Assembly (NCBI GenBank): GCA_902582105.1
Contig: CACHQT010000002.1
Location: 1-64,000, forward strand
Direction: 5' to 3'
DNA length: 64,000 nt
DNA from: an uncultured Pelagibacteraceae bacterium
Lineage (GTDB): Bacteria > Pseudomonadota > Alphaproteobacteria > Pelagibacterales > Pelagibacteraceae
Shown piece by piece: positions 50,824 through 58,260 of this stretch; position 1 is the first letter of the stretch, and each line of letters opens with the position of its first letter. The notes under the pieces were generated by a model, which did no database searches, was not told the DNA's origin, and saw nothing but the letters and a program-made list of their open reading frames with translations. The translations under genes were made by a program, and so were the position numbers.

Positions 50824-50994
50824 ATGGGATTGGAAGAAATCTTTCCAGCAATATCTTTAATAGCTATTTTAATATTAGTTCTCCCAGCATTTCTTAGATC
50901 TAATTCAAAATTAAAACAGTTTTTAACAAATCTATCTATTTGGGCTATAATTGTTTTAGTAGTTATGATAGTTTCATATCTTATCTTTAAATGA
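50824..50994 (+). CDS. Small membrane protein, 56 aa
   Basis: Starts 3 bp after dnaJ and ends in an ATGA overlap with dapB, so it is clearly set into the operon. Two hydrophobic helices: residues 8-24 (AISLIAILILVLPAFL region) and 39-55 (IWAIIVLVVMIVSYLIF), joined by a polar loop RSNSKLKQ. No signal peptide cleavage site. I do not know the family. Coupling to both neighbours supports expression. Confidence 0.7.
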   Translation: MGLEEIFPAISLIAILILVLPAFLRSNSKLKQFLTNLSIWAIIVLVVMIVSYLIFK

Positions 50995-51767
50995 AAAAAA
51001 TTAATTTAGCTATCACTGGATGTATGGGAAGAATGGGTCAACAGATTGTTAAATCTGCTAGATCAGATAAAAATTTTAAGATAGTGGCTCTTACAGAAAA
51101 TAGAATTATTAATAAAAAAATTGCTGGAATTAAACTTAGCCTAAATAAAGAAGAATCTTTTAAAAAAGCTAATTTAATTATAGATTTTACAGTTCCTAAA
51201 TGCACATTTGAAATTTTAAAAATTGCATCAAAATTAAAAAAAAGAGTAGTCATTGGAACAACTGGATTTTCAAAAAAAGAAGAAAATTTGATTAAAAAAT
51301 ATTCTAAAAAAATACCCATACTTAGAGCTGGAAATATGAGTTTAGGTATAAACTTATTAATGTATTTAACTGAAATTGTATCAAAATCTCTTGGAAACAA
51401 TTTTTTAAGTAAAGTCTTCGAAGTACATCATAAACATAAAAAAGATCATCCATCAGGAACTGCTTTAATGCTTGGAAAAGGTATAGCAGTTGGAAAAAAT
51501 AAGGATTTTTATAGATTGATGGGTAAAAAATATTTAAATAAAAAATCTTTTCCTTATGGAAGAAAAATTAATTTTAATTCACTAAGAAAAGGTGAGATTG
51601 TTGGTGAACATGAAGTAACCTTCTCAAGCGGTAAAGAAATAATAACATTAAATCATGAAGCATTTGATAGAGCACTTTACTCAGAAGGAGCATTCACTGC
51701 AGCTAAATGGTTAATGAATAAAAAACCTGGTCTTTATTCAATGAGAGATGTTTTGAATTTCAAATAA
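50991..51767 (+). CDS. dapB: 4-hydroxy-tetrahydrodipicolinate reductase
   Basis: Diaminopimelate/lysine pathway reductase. 258 aa; GCMGRMGQQIV is the nucleotide loop, VIGTTGFSKKE and the catalytic segment EVHHKHKKDHPSGTAL (His and Lys) are signatures. The dnaKJ-dapB-nth order is known in alphaproteobacteria. One-nt overlap with nth. Confidence 0.96.
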   Translation: MKKINLAITGCMGRMGQQIVKSARSDKNFKIVALTENRIINKKIAGIKLSLNKEESFKKANLIIDFTVPKCTFEILKIASKLKKRVVIGTTGFSKKEENLIKKYSKKIPILRAGNMSLGINLLMYLTEIVSKSLGNNFLSKVFEVHHKHKKDHPSGTALMLGKGIAVGKNKDFYRLMGKKYLNKKSFPYGRKINFNSLRKGEIVGEHEVTFSSGKEIITLNHEAFDRALYSEGAFTAAKWLMNKKPGLYSMRDVLNFK

Positions 51768-52420
51768 TGAATGAAATTCAAAGATCTAAAATAATATTAA
51801 AGATTCTTAATAAAATTTATCCTACAACACCAATACCTTTAAAACATAGAAATAAATTTACCTTATTAGTTTCAGTTTTGTTATCTGCACAAACTACAGA
51901 CGTTAATGTAAATAACGTAACTAAAAAAATATACCCAAAATATAATAAACCAGAACATTTTATAAAATTAGGAAGAAAAAGAATTGAAAATTTAATTAAA
52001 AGTATCGGTATTTTTAGAGTGAAAGCAAAAAGTGTTTATTTACTCTCAAAACAACTGATAGAGAAGCATGGAGGGAAAGTTCCAGAAACATTTGACGAGC
52101 TCGAAGAACTTCCGGGTGTAGGTCATAAAACTGCAAGTGTAGTAATGTCTCAAGGATTTGGTCATTCAGCATTCCCAGTTGATACTCATATCCACAGATT
52201 AGCTCAAAGATGGGGGTTAACTAATGGTAAAAATGTTATTCAAACTGAAAAGGACTTGAAGAGATTATTTCCAAAAAAATATTGGAACAAGCTGCATCTT
52301 CAAATAATTTATTACGGAAGAGAGTATTGTAAAGCAAGAGAATGCTATGGTTTAGCTTGTAAAATTTGTACTACTTGTTATCCTAATAGAAAATCACCAA
52401 TAAAAACAAGGAAAGCTTAA
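51767..52420 (+). CDS. nth: Endonuclease III with atypical cysteine spacing
   Basis: Bifunctional glycosylase/AP lyase for oxidised pyrimidines. 217 aa: LVSVLLSAQTTDVNVN, helix-hairpin-helix LPGVGHKTASVV with the catalytic Lys, and the Asp in FPVDTHIHR. The C-terminal cysteines, usually C-x6-C-x2-C-x5-C for a 4Fe-4S cluster, are here C-x4-C-x4-C-x2-C-x2-C (codons between 52328 and 52378). The cluster may be ligated differently. Confidence 0.93.
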   Translation: MNEIQRSKIILKILNKIYPTTPIPLKHRNKFTLLVSVLLSAQTTDVNVNNVTKKIYPKYNKPEHFIKLGRKRIENLIKSIGIFRVKAKSVYLLSKQLIEKHGGKVPETFDELEELPGVGHKTASVVMSQGFGHSAFPVDTHIHRLAQRWGLTNGKNVIQTEKDLKRLFPKKYWNKLHLQIIYYGREYCKARECYGLACKICTTCYPNRKSPIKTRKA

Positions 52421-52422
52421 TT

Positions 52423-53352
52423 ATGAAAATTTTAGGAATAGGAAATGCGATTGTAGATGTTATCTGTAAAGTTGATGATAATTTTATTAGTCAAAACACT
52501 TTGACCAAAGGTACAATGAAATTAATTTTCGACGAAAAAGAATTCAAAAATTTATTAACTAACCTAAAAATAGAAAAAACTGTTTCTGGTGGGTCTGTTG
52601 CAAATTCAATTGTAGGTATATCTCAACTAGGAAATAAAGTTGGATTTATAGGAAAAGTATCTGACGATGATCTTGGAAGTAAATATGAAGAAGGATTAAA
52701 AAATGAAAATGTAGAATATTTTTACTCCAAAAAAAAAGAGGAATTACCAACTGGAACATGTTTAATTTTAGTTACACCAGATTCTGAAAGAACAATGTGT
52801 ACATTTTTAGGTACTGCTGGAAAAATTAATGAAAATGATGTTAATACCGATGCTATAAAAAAAAGTGAAATAATATTTCTAGAGGGCTATCTTTGGGATG
52901 AGGGAGAACCAAAAAAAGCATTTGATAAAGCAATTAATAGTGCAAAAAAAGTTGCAATGTCTTTATCAGATCAATTTTGTGTTGATAGACACAAAGTTCA
53001 TTTTTTAGATCTTGTAAAAAATAAGCTTGATATCACTTTTGCTAACGAACAAGAAATAATGTCATTGATCGGTGCCAAAACGTTTGACGAAGTTATTAAC
53101 TTTTCAAAAAAACTTAAAAAGCTTTTAGTGATTACTAGAGGGGAAAAAGGAGCTATTGCAATAAATGGTGACGAAGTTGTTGAATGTGGAGTTGAAAAAA
53201 ATCTTAAAATAGTAGATCTAACAGGTGCAGGCGACTTATTTGCTGCTGGGTTCTTACATGGTTACGTAAATAAACTTTCATTAAATGAAAGCTTAGAAAA
53301 AGGTACTGAAATGTCATCTAAGGTTATTCAACAAATTGGAGCCAGATTATAA
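52423..53352 (+). CDS. PfkB-family sugar/nucleoside kinase
   Basis: Ribokinase-like kinase, 309 aa. GNAIVDVICKV at the start, the GGSVANSIVGISQLG motif and the C-terminal DLTGAGDLFAAGFLHG with the catalytic Asp. Alphaproteobacterial orthologues are commonly called adenosine kinase, but the substrate is not certain from sequence. Two bp after nth. Confidence 0.88.
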   Translation: MKILGIGNAIVDVICKVDDNFISQNTLTKGTMKLIFDEKEFKNLLTNLKIEKTVSGGSVANSIVGISQLGNKVGFIGKVSDDDLGSKYEEGLKNENVEYFYSKKKEELPTGTCLILVTPDSERTMCTFLGTAGKINENDVNTDAIKKSEIIFLEGYLWDEGEPKKAFDKAINSAKKVAMSLSDQFCVDRHKVHFLDLVKNKLDITFANEQEIMSLIGAKTFDEVINFSKKLKKLLVITRGEKGAIAINGDEVVECGVEKNLKIVDLTGAGDLFAAGFLHGYVNKLSLNESLEKGTEMSSKVIQQIGARL

Positions 53353-53357
53353 AGTAA

Positions 53358-53981
53358 ATGAGTGATAAATTTATTCATAAACTATTTGCTACACCCGTTT
53401 TTCAATTTAAAGTTAAAGGTTATGAAAAGTTAAACGTAGAATTATCTAAATATATTTATGATTTATATGAAAACGATAAAGATGGAACACAAAGATCTAA
53501 TGTTGGGGGATGGCACTCTAAAAACTTTAAAGTTGAGAAAGGTAATGTTCCACACAATTTCATTAACGCTGTTCACGGATATGTTAAAGAAGTTATGGTT
53601 GATGGATTTGGTTGGAAATTTAACCCTGAAAAAGTAGGAGTTACTGAAATATGGGGAATAATTAATAAGAAAAATAGTTTTAACCAAATTCATAATCATC
53701 CAAATACTTATTTGAGTGCAGCTTATTATGTTAAGGCACCAGATGATTGTGGCAGTATTCAGTTCCACGAGCCGAATGAAGTTAAAAAATTTCGCCACCC
53801 TGTAATTGAAAAACATAATGAATTAAATTCATCTGGTTTTAGTATTAAGGCTGAAGAAGGAAATTTGTTAATTTTTCCATCCTATCTATATCACTCGGTT
53901 GGTAAAAATTTATCTTCAGAAGATAGAATTATAATTAGCTTTAATGTTGATATAATAACTTATAAAGATATAAAATATTAA
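53358..53981 (+). CDS. Putative 2-oxoglutarate/Fe(II) oxygenase (TIGR02466-like)
   Basis: Double-stranded beta-helix protein, 207 aa. FATPVFQFKV near the start, NQIHNHPNTYLSAAYYV with the metal His, and LLIFPSYLYHSVGKN followed by EDRIIISFNVD (second His and the Arg that binds 2-oxoglutarate). Matches the TIGR02466 family by pattern, common in marine bacteria and their phages; the substrate is unknown. Five bp after the kinase, probably the last gene of the grpE-side run. Confidence 0.85.
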   Translation: MSDKFIHKLFATPVFQFKVKGYEKLNVELSKYIYDLYENDKDGTQRSNVGGWHSKNFKVEKGNVPHNFINAVHGYVKEVMVDGFGWKFNPEKVGVTEIWGIINKKNSFNQIHNHPNTYLSAAYYVKAPDDCGSIQFHEPNEVKKFRHPVIEKHNELNSSGFSIKAEEGNLLIFPSYLYHSVGKNLSSEDRIIISFNVDIITYKDIKY

Positions 53982-53985
53982 AAAT

Positions 53986-54093
53986 TTATTTTTTTTTTCT
54001 TTTAAAGCTTCCTTTACCTTTTTTAGGTTTTACTATTCTTGGCCTAAACTTTTGTGTTCTAAGTTCTTTAGCAACCAAATTTTTTTTTTTCAT
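53986..54093 (-). CDS. arfA: Alternative ribosome-rescue factor ArfA, minimal (35 aa)
   Basis: ArfA recruits RF2 to ribosomes stalled without a stop codon. This 35-codon gene (ATG 54091-54093, TAA 53986-53988) ends with PKKGKGSFKRKKK. Aligned over 23 residues to E. coli ArfA from memory (LHDPLFRQRV...KKGKGSYMRK), 13 are identical, including the KKGKGS core that enters the mRNA channel. The hydrophobic C-terminal degron region of E. coli ArfA is absent. Its ATG overlaps the stop of the winged-helix regulator (ATGA), so the two are coupled. Confidence 0.75.
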   Translation of the reverse strand: MKKKNLVAKELRTQKFRPRIVKPKKGKGSFKRKKK

Positions 54094-54686
54094 TCAATAG
54101 AATATCCCTCTTTATAACTTACTATGAAATTTTCATCTTTAAACTGGTCTTTTATTTTTTTTCTTAATCTATAAATATGAGTTTCAACAGTATGTGTTTC
54201 AAGGTCTGAAGAATAATGCCATATTTCTTTTTGCAAAACTTCTATTGTCTTTGGTTCTTTTTGTTTATTAAGAAAAAGTATTATATCTATTTCTCGTTCA
54301 GTTAATTTTAAATCTTTTTCATTTTTGGAAATTTTTCTTGAATTTAAGTTTAAATTATAATTTTTAATATTTATTTTTGACTGAAAATCATATCTCTGTT
54401 TAATAAGCTGAATATTAATTTGATCAATTATTATGCTTAGTTGGATTGGCAAATCCTTAAAAACTAAAATATTTCTCTTATCTATATTTTTGTTATCTGA
54501 TTTAAAATAATCTATTGAGTTAGTCACGATTGTGGATTGGGCTAAAATATTATTTTTTTTCAGGTCCTGAAAAAAATCTTCCTTATTTACATAATTTTTT
54601 ATATCAAAAAATATAAAATTCTTAATTTCATTTAAAATATTATATAATCCAGTATGATTTACAAATGTTACGATTTGTTTATTCAT
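54090..54686 (-). CDS. OmpR-type winged-helix regulator with degenerate receiver
   Basis: 198-aa DNA-binding protein. The C-terminal 75 residues form an OmpR/PhoB-type winged helix: LTEREIDIILFLNKQKEP, WHYSSDLETHTVETHIYRLRKKI and VSYKEGYSIE. The N-terminal 120 residues have the length of a receiver but no convincing phosphoacceptor Asp pocket, and no histidine kinase is adjacent. It may be an orphan or phosphorylation-independent regulator. Divergent from the L,D-transpeptidase by only 13 bp; ATGA-coupled to arfA. Confidence 0.8.
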   Translation of the reverse strand: MNKQIVTFVNHTGLYNILNEIKNFIFFDIKNYVNKEDFFQDLKKNNILAQSTIVTNSIDYFKSDNKNIDKRNILVFKDLPIQLSIIIDQINIQLIKQRYDFQSKINIKNYNLNLNSRKISKNEKDLKLTEREIDIILFLNKQKEPKTIEVLQKEIWHYSSDLETHTVETHIYRLRKKIKDQFKDENFIVSYKEGYSIE

Positions 54687-54699
54687 AAATTAAAACTTT

Positions 54700-55188
54700 A
54701 TGCTAATAAAATTAAAAAATAAAGAAACATTAGTAATAGGCGATTTCAGATTTAATTGTTCAGTAGGAAAAAAAGGAACTAAAAATAATAAAATCGAAGG
54801 CGATAAGGCTACTCCCAAAGGTATTTTTTCTTTGGGAAAACTTTATTACAGAGCTGATAGAGTAAATAGACCTCAAACAAAAGTTAAAATCAATGTCATT
54901 AAAAAAAATATGGGATGGTGCAATGACTCAAAAAGTAAATTTTATAATTCTGAAGTAAAAATAAATAAAAAATTTACATATGAAAAACTATTCAGAAATG
55001 ATTATAAATATAATTATATTTTAGTAATAAACTATAATTTAAAAAGGATACCACATAAAGGTAGTGCTATTTTTTTCCATTTAACAAAAGATTATAAACC
55101 AACAGTAGGATGTGTTGCTTTAAAAGAAAAAGACTTCTTGATTATGCTTAAATTAATAAACAATAAAACAAAGATAAAAATATATTAG
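54700..55188 (+). CDS. L,D-transpeptidase (YkuD family)
   Basis: Peptidoglycan cross-linking or editing enzyme candidate, 162 aa. The YkuD fold signature is seen in GSAIFFHLTKDYKPTVGCVALKEKD, with the catalytic His and Cys; the N-terminal part has KATPKGIFSLGKLYYRAD. No clear signal peptide, so it may be exported unusually or act from the cytoplasm. Belongs by pattern to the COG3786 subgroup. Convergent with yggS (4-nt overlap). Confidence 0.87.
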   Translation: MLIKLKNKETLVIGDFRFNCSVGKKGTKNNKIEGDKATPKGIFSLGKLYYRADRVNRPQTKVKINVIKKNMGWCNDSKSKFYNSEVKINKKFTYEKLFRNDYKYNYILVINYNLKRIPHKGSAIFFHLTKDYKPTVGCVALKEKDFLIMLKLINNKTKIKIY

Positions 55189-55829
55189 CTTCTTGGACCG
55201 AAAATTTTTGATCCAATTCTTAGAAAAGTAGAATTAAATTTTAATGCATCAATATAATCATTAGTCATTCCCATACTTAAATCCTTAAGGTCAGTACTTT
55301 TTAGCAATTCTAACATTTCTGAAAAATAAACACTCGTATCATTATCATTTGGTGGGAGACACATTAAACCGATTATGTTTAGATCATAATTTTTTTTACA
55401 ATCTAAATAAAATTTTTCTAAATTTTCTATATCAATACCATTTTTTTGGACTTCTTTTCCTATGTTTATTTGAATAAAAATTTTGGGCTTAAATTTTTTT
55501 TTAATTTGCTCGTTAGCAATTTTTTCAGCTAACTTAATACTATCTAGTGAATGGATATAATCAAACAATGGTAAGGTAAATTTTACTTTATTAGTCTGAA
55601 GTTTTCCAACAAAATGAAGTTTTATATTTGTAAAATCTTTTTTAATATCTGTCCATTTATCAACCGCCTCTTGTATTTTGTTTTCACCATAATGTTTATG
55701 TCCAAAGTTAATTAATGGTAATATTTTGCTTAAAGGAAAAGTTTTTGATACAGCCACAATTTCTGCTTTACTATTATTTGACTCTATTTCTTTTTTAATT
55801 GATATTAAGTTATCAACAATATTATGCAT
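55185..55829 (-). CDS. YggS-type PLP homeostasis protein
   Basis: PLP-binding protein (alanine-racemase N-terminal fold) that regulates vitamin B6 pools. 214 aa; PLP Lys29 in EIVAVSKTF, HYGENKIQEAVDKW, LHFVGKLQTNK and LSMGMTNDY are signatures. The start codon lies within ATGCAT and overlaps the start of the divergent ThiE-like gene by 6 nt. Confidence 0.93.
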   Translation of the reverse strand: MHNIVDNLISIKKEIESNNSKAEIVAVSKTFPLSKILPLINFGHKHYGENKIQEAVDKWTDIKKDFTNIKLHFVGKLQTNKVKFTLPLFDYIHSLDSIKLAEKIANEQIKKKFKPKIFIQINIGKEVQKNGIDIENLEKFYLDCKKNYDLNIIGLMCLPPNDNDTSVYFSEMLELLKSTDLKDLSMGMTNDYIDALKFNSTFLRIGSKIFGPRS

Positions 55830-56390
55830 AATTTCTTAAAAATTTACTACTTTATAAACGAATTTAATAGAGAAGAAATTCAAAAATTGCATAAAAATAT
55901 TGATATAATTTACAGAAATTATGATGGAAATTATAATTTAAAATTAATTAAAAAAATAAAAAACTTTTGTTTAAAACAAAAACGAAAATTTTATATATCT
56001 AATAACTTAAAATTAGCACTTAATCTAAATTTAGACGGATTATATATACCCTCTTTTAATAAATTATGTAATTACAAGAATCTTAGTTCAAAAAAAAACT
56101 TTAAAGTAATAGGATCTGCGCACAACTCGATTCAGATAAAAAATAAAGAAAAACAAGGTTGTATAAGTATTTTCATTGCACCAGTATTTAAAACCAAAAA
56201 AAATAATTATTTCTTAGATGTTGCTCGTTTTAATCTATTGGCAAAAAACACTAATAGAAAAGTTATGGCTCTTGGTGGTATAAATAGCTTAAATTATAAA
56301 AGACTAAAATTAACTAAAGTTAGTGGCTTTGCCTCTATATCATGGATAAAAAAAAACCGGCCTAAAAATATAGGCCGGTTTTTAAAGTAA
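55824..56390 (+). CDS. Thiamine-phosphate synthase-like TIM-barrel protein
   Basis: ThiE/TenI-like, 188 aa. LDGLYIPS, FKVIGSAHN (GxSxHN-like), IFIAPVFKTK and VMALGGI follow the family order, but several ThiE residues for HMP-diphosphate binding are not clear, so it may be a divergent ThiE or TenI-type protein. SAR11 members are known to need an external pyrimidine precursor of thiamine, which makes a ThiE plausible. The last codons overlap an intrinsic terminator (56352-56383). Confidence 0.7.
   Translation: MHNFLKIYYFINEFNREEIQKLHKNIDIIYRNYDGNYNLKLIKKIKNFCLKQKRKFYISNNLKLALNLNLDGLYIPSFNKLCNYKNLSSKKNFKVIGSAHNSIQIKNKEKQGCISIFIAPVFKTKKNNYFLDVARFNLLAKNTNRKVMALGGINSLNYKRLKLTKVSGFASISWIKKNRPKNIGRFLK
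56352..56383. terminator. Bidirectional terminator between the ThiE-like gene and the porin
   Basis: Left arm AAAAACCGGCCTA (56352-56364), loop AAAATA and right arm TAGGCCGGTTTTT (56371-56383): a 13-bp stem with A/T runs on both sides. It serves the porin (minus) and the ThiE-like gene (plus), and lies inside the last codons of the latter. Confidence 0.9.
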
Positions 56391-56404
56391 TCTTAAAGTA
56401 CTAA

Positions 56405-57454
56405 CTAGAATGCGAAAGATACAGAAAGTTCTGTTTCTTCGTATTTACCAGTAGTTCCTTCTGGGTTATCAGTCTCATACATAGATGCACCTAAAGTCAT
56501 AGCACCCATTGTGTAAGTAGCCTGTAACGCAGTCATTTCAACTTCTAATGAAGTTGTAGCTGAAATATCTTTAACTTCTTCGTTAACTTCAGCATATGAT
56601 ACTGACAAGTTGTCTTGTGTGAACGCAATTGCCATACCATCACCTTCAACGTCAGGAGCTTGAGTAGTGTTATCTCCTAAGTTTTCAGAGTTTTGGAACA
56701 TTTCTTGGTAACCAATTGATACTGGACCGTTAGAGTACAATATGTAACCAGTAGCTCTTTGTAGGTCTTTAGAAGTTGTAGTTCCAGACGCGCTAGAATT
56801 AACATCTTCATGACCTGCACCAACTACTAATCCCATACCAGTGTCTAATTTTGCAGTAACTGCAGTACCAGAGTGGTCATTAGCAGCTACTCCACCAGCA
56901 CTTGCAGGACCTGATCCAGCGTTTGGATCGTAAGTCGCTGTTAAAGACAAAGACATATCTCCAAATGATAATGCTGGAAGTCTATAGTCTACAGAACCTG
57001 ATTGAGTTGATGAACCAAAAGAATGGAATGAAGATGAGTGAGATGTACCATCCCATGTTTCTTCATAAGCTTTTGGAAGAACGTCATCGATTGCGTTTGC
57101 AGCAGAACCTGAGATATCGTTAAACTGAACTGTACCTAGTGATCCCATTCCGATCGTCATTTGTGCAGAAGAGTTTACTCCACCAGATGTTGCAGTGTTT
57201 GATTGTTCTAAGTCAAGAGCAGTAAATACAGAAACAGTAAAACCGTTATCTAATTCACCACCTGCTGTGAAATATAAGTCAGTGTCAACACCGATTCCTC
57301 TACCGTTTGAACTAGCTGAGTCAGCTTCGTTACCTTCTGCAGATGACCATACAACTTGTGTATCACCAGTTACAGAGTAATCAGAAGCGCTCGCAGAAAC
57401 AGCAGCAAGAGAACCAGCTAGTGCTGATAAACCAACTTTTGTTAATTTATTCAT
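56405..57454 (-). CDS. Major outer-membrane porin
   Basis: Outer-membrane beta-barrel, 349 aa. Signal peptide MNKLTKVGLSALAGSLAAVSA with cleavage probably near ASA/SDYS. The mature part is Gly/Ser/Thr-rich with alternating strands and ends ETELSVSFAF, a C-terminal Phe as needed for BAM insertion. Codon use and base composition are noticeably less AT-rich than in neighbouring genes, and a strong AGGAG Shine-Dalgarno stands before the ATG. Both point to very high expression, as reported for SAR11 porins. The short plus-strand frames inside are shadows. Confidence 0.92.
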   Translation of the reverse strand: MNKLTKVGLSALAGSLAAVSASASDYSVTGDTQVVWSSAEGNEADSASSNGRGIGVDTDLYFTAGGELDNGFTVSVFTALDLEQSNTATSGGVNSSAQMTIGMGSLGTVQFNDISGSAANAIDDVLPKAYEETWDGTSHSSSFHSFGSSTQSGSVDYRLPALSFGDMSLSLTATYDPNAGSGPASAGGVAANDHSGTAVTAKLDTGMGLVVGAGHEDVNSSASGTTTSKDLQRATGYILYSNGPVSIGYQEMFQNSENLGDNTTQAPDVEGDGMAIAFTQDNLSVSYAEVNEEVKDISATTSLEVEMTALQATYTMGAMTLGASMYETDNPEGTTGKYEETELSVSFAF

Positions 57455-57458
57455 AATT

Positions 57459-57463
57459 TCTCC
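57459..57463 (-). promoter_or_regulatory. Strong Shine-Dalgarno of the porin
   Basis: AGGAG on the minus strand, about 4-5 nt before the porin ATG (57452-57454). It stands out because most genes here lack one. Confidence 0.8.
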
Positions 57464-57485
57464 TTTGTTATTAGTTATTCATATG

Positions 57486-57505
57486 AATGCTGGTTTTTTA
57501 GCATT
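57486..57505 (-). promoter_or_regulatory. Hairpin in the porin 5' leader
   Basis: AATGCT and AGCATT can form a 6-bp stem with an 8-nt loop, about 30 bp upstream of the porin start. It could stabilise the transcript, as leader hairpins do for ompA. The rest of the 173-bp gap (57455-57627) is AT-rich with no recognised gene. Confidence 0.35.
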
Positions 57506-57627
57506 ATTAGACTTGATAAAGCTTATTATTCTATGAAAACAGTTATTTTTTCTCTATTTGTTGCAAAAATATCACACTAAATTAGTCTTTTGAATTAGCC
57601 ATTTATTAAGCTAAACCATTAATTGTG

Positions 57628-58212
57628 ATGAATTTTTTAAAATTTCTTAGATATCTAATGATCATATTGTTCGTTTTTTCATCAATTTCGGGGTGCAAAA
57701 AAATTGATTGGGAAGGTGATTTTGAGCCTGATGGAAAAAAAAGAGCTAGAAAAAATGTTCAAGAAGGTAAGGGTTTTGGTACCGGAGGTCTTTTTGGCGG
57801 CAAAAGAAAAGGAGGAGATTTTGATTTTGCTTCCTCAAATGAATTATGGCGCGCAAGTTTAGATACTTTAGATTTCATGTCATTTTCAAATGTAGATTAC
57901 TCTGGAGGTTTAATAATTACAGATTGGTATTCTGAAAGTCAAAACAATCAATCAATTAAAATTACCATAAGATTTTTAAGCAATGAAATAAGAGCAGATG
58001 GACTAAAAATAACTTTACATCAAAGAATATGTGGATCAAATAATTCTTGTGCTATTAAGGAAATTAAAAGCTCTTTAAGTGGAGAGATAAAAGATAAGAT
58101 TTTAAGAAAAGCAGCATTAATTAAAAAAATGAAAGATGATAAGGACTCAGAATATTATAAAAATGAAGACGGAGAAGTTAATTGGTGTGGAGATGGCAGA
58201 TCTATTTGCTAG
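57628..58212 (+). CDS. DUF3576 lipoprotein
   Basis: Predicted lipoprotein of 194 aa from the ATG at 57628 (a GTG at 57625 is less likely). The signal ends at the lipobox SISGC; after it comes a Gly/Lys-rich linker (GKGFGTGGLFGGKRKGG) and a folded domain (NELWRASLDTLDFMSFSNVDYSGGLIITDWY) typical of DUF3576. Next to leuS-lptE-holA, its usual alphaproteobacterial place. Function unknown; probably envelope-related. Confidence 0.88.
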   Translation: MNFLKFLRYLMIILFVFSSISGCKKIDWEGDFEPDGKKRARKNVQEGKGFGTGGLFGGKRKGGDFDFASSNELWRASLDTLDFMSFSNVDYSGGLIITDWYSESQNNQSIKITIRFLSNEIRADGLKITLHQRICGSNNSCAIKEIKSSLSGEIKDKILRKAALIKKMKDDKDSEYYKNEDGEVNWCGDGRSIC

Positions 58213-58260
58213 CAATTCTTTAAGTGATGTTAAGTAAATAATTTTAAAAAAAATTCTAAG

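Noticed and set aside
57625..57627. GTG start for the DUF3576 lipoprotein
   Set aside because: An ATG follows directly and gives the same signal peptide.
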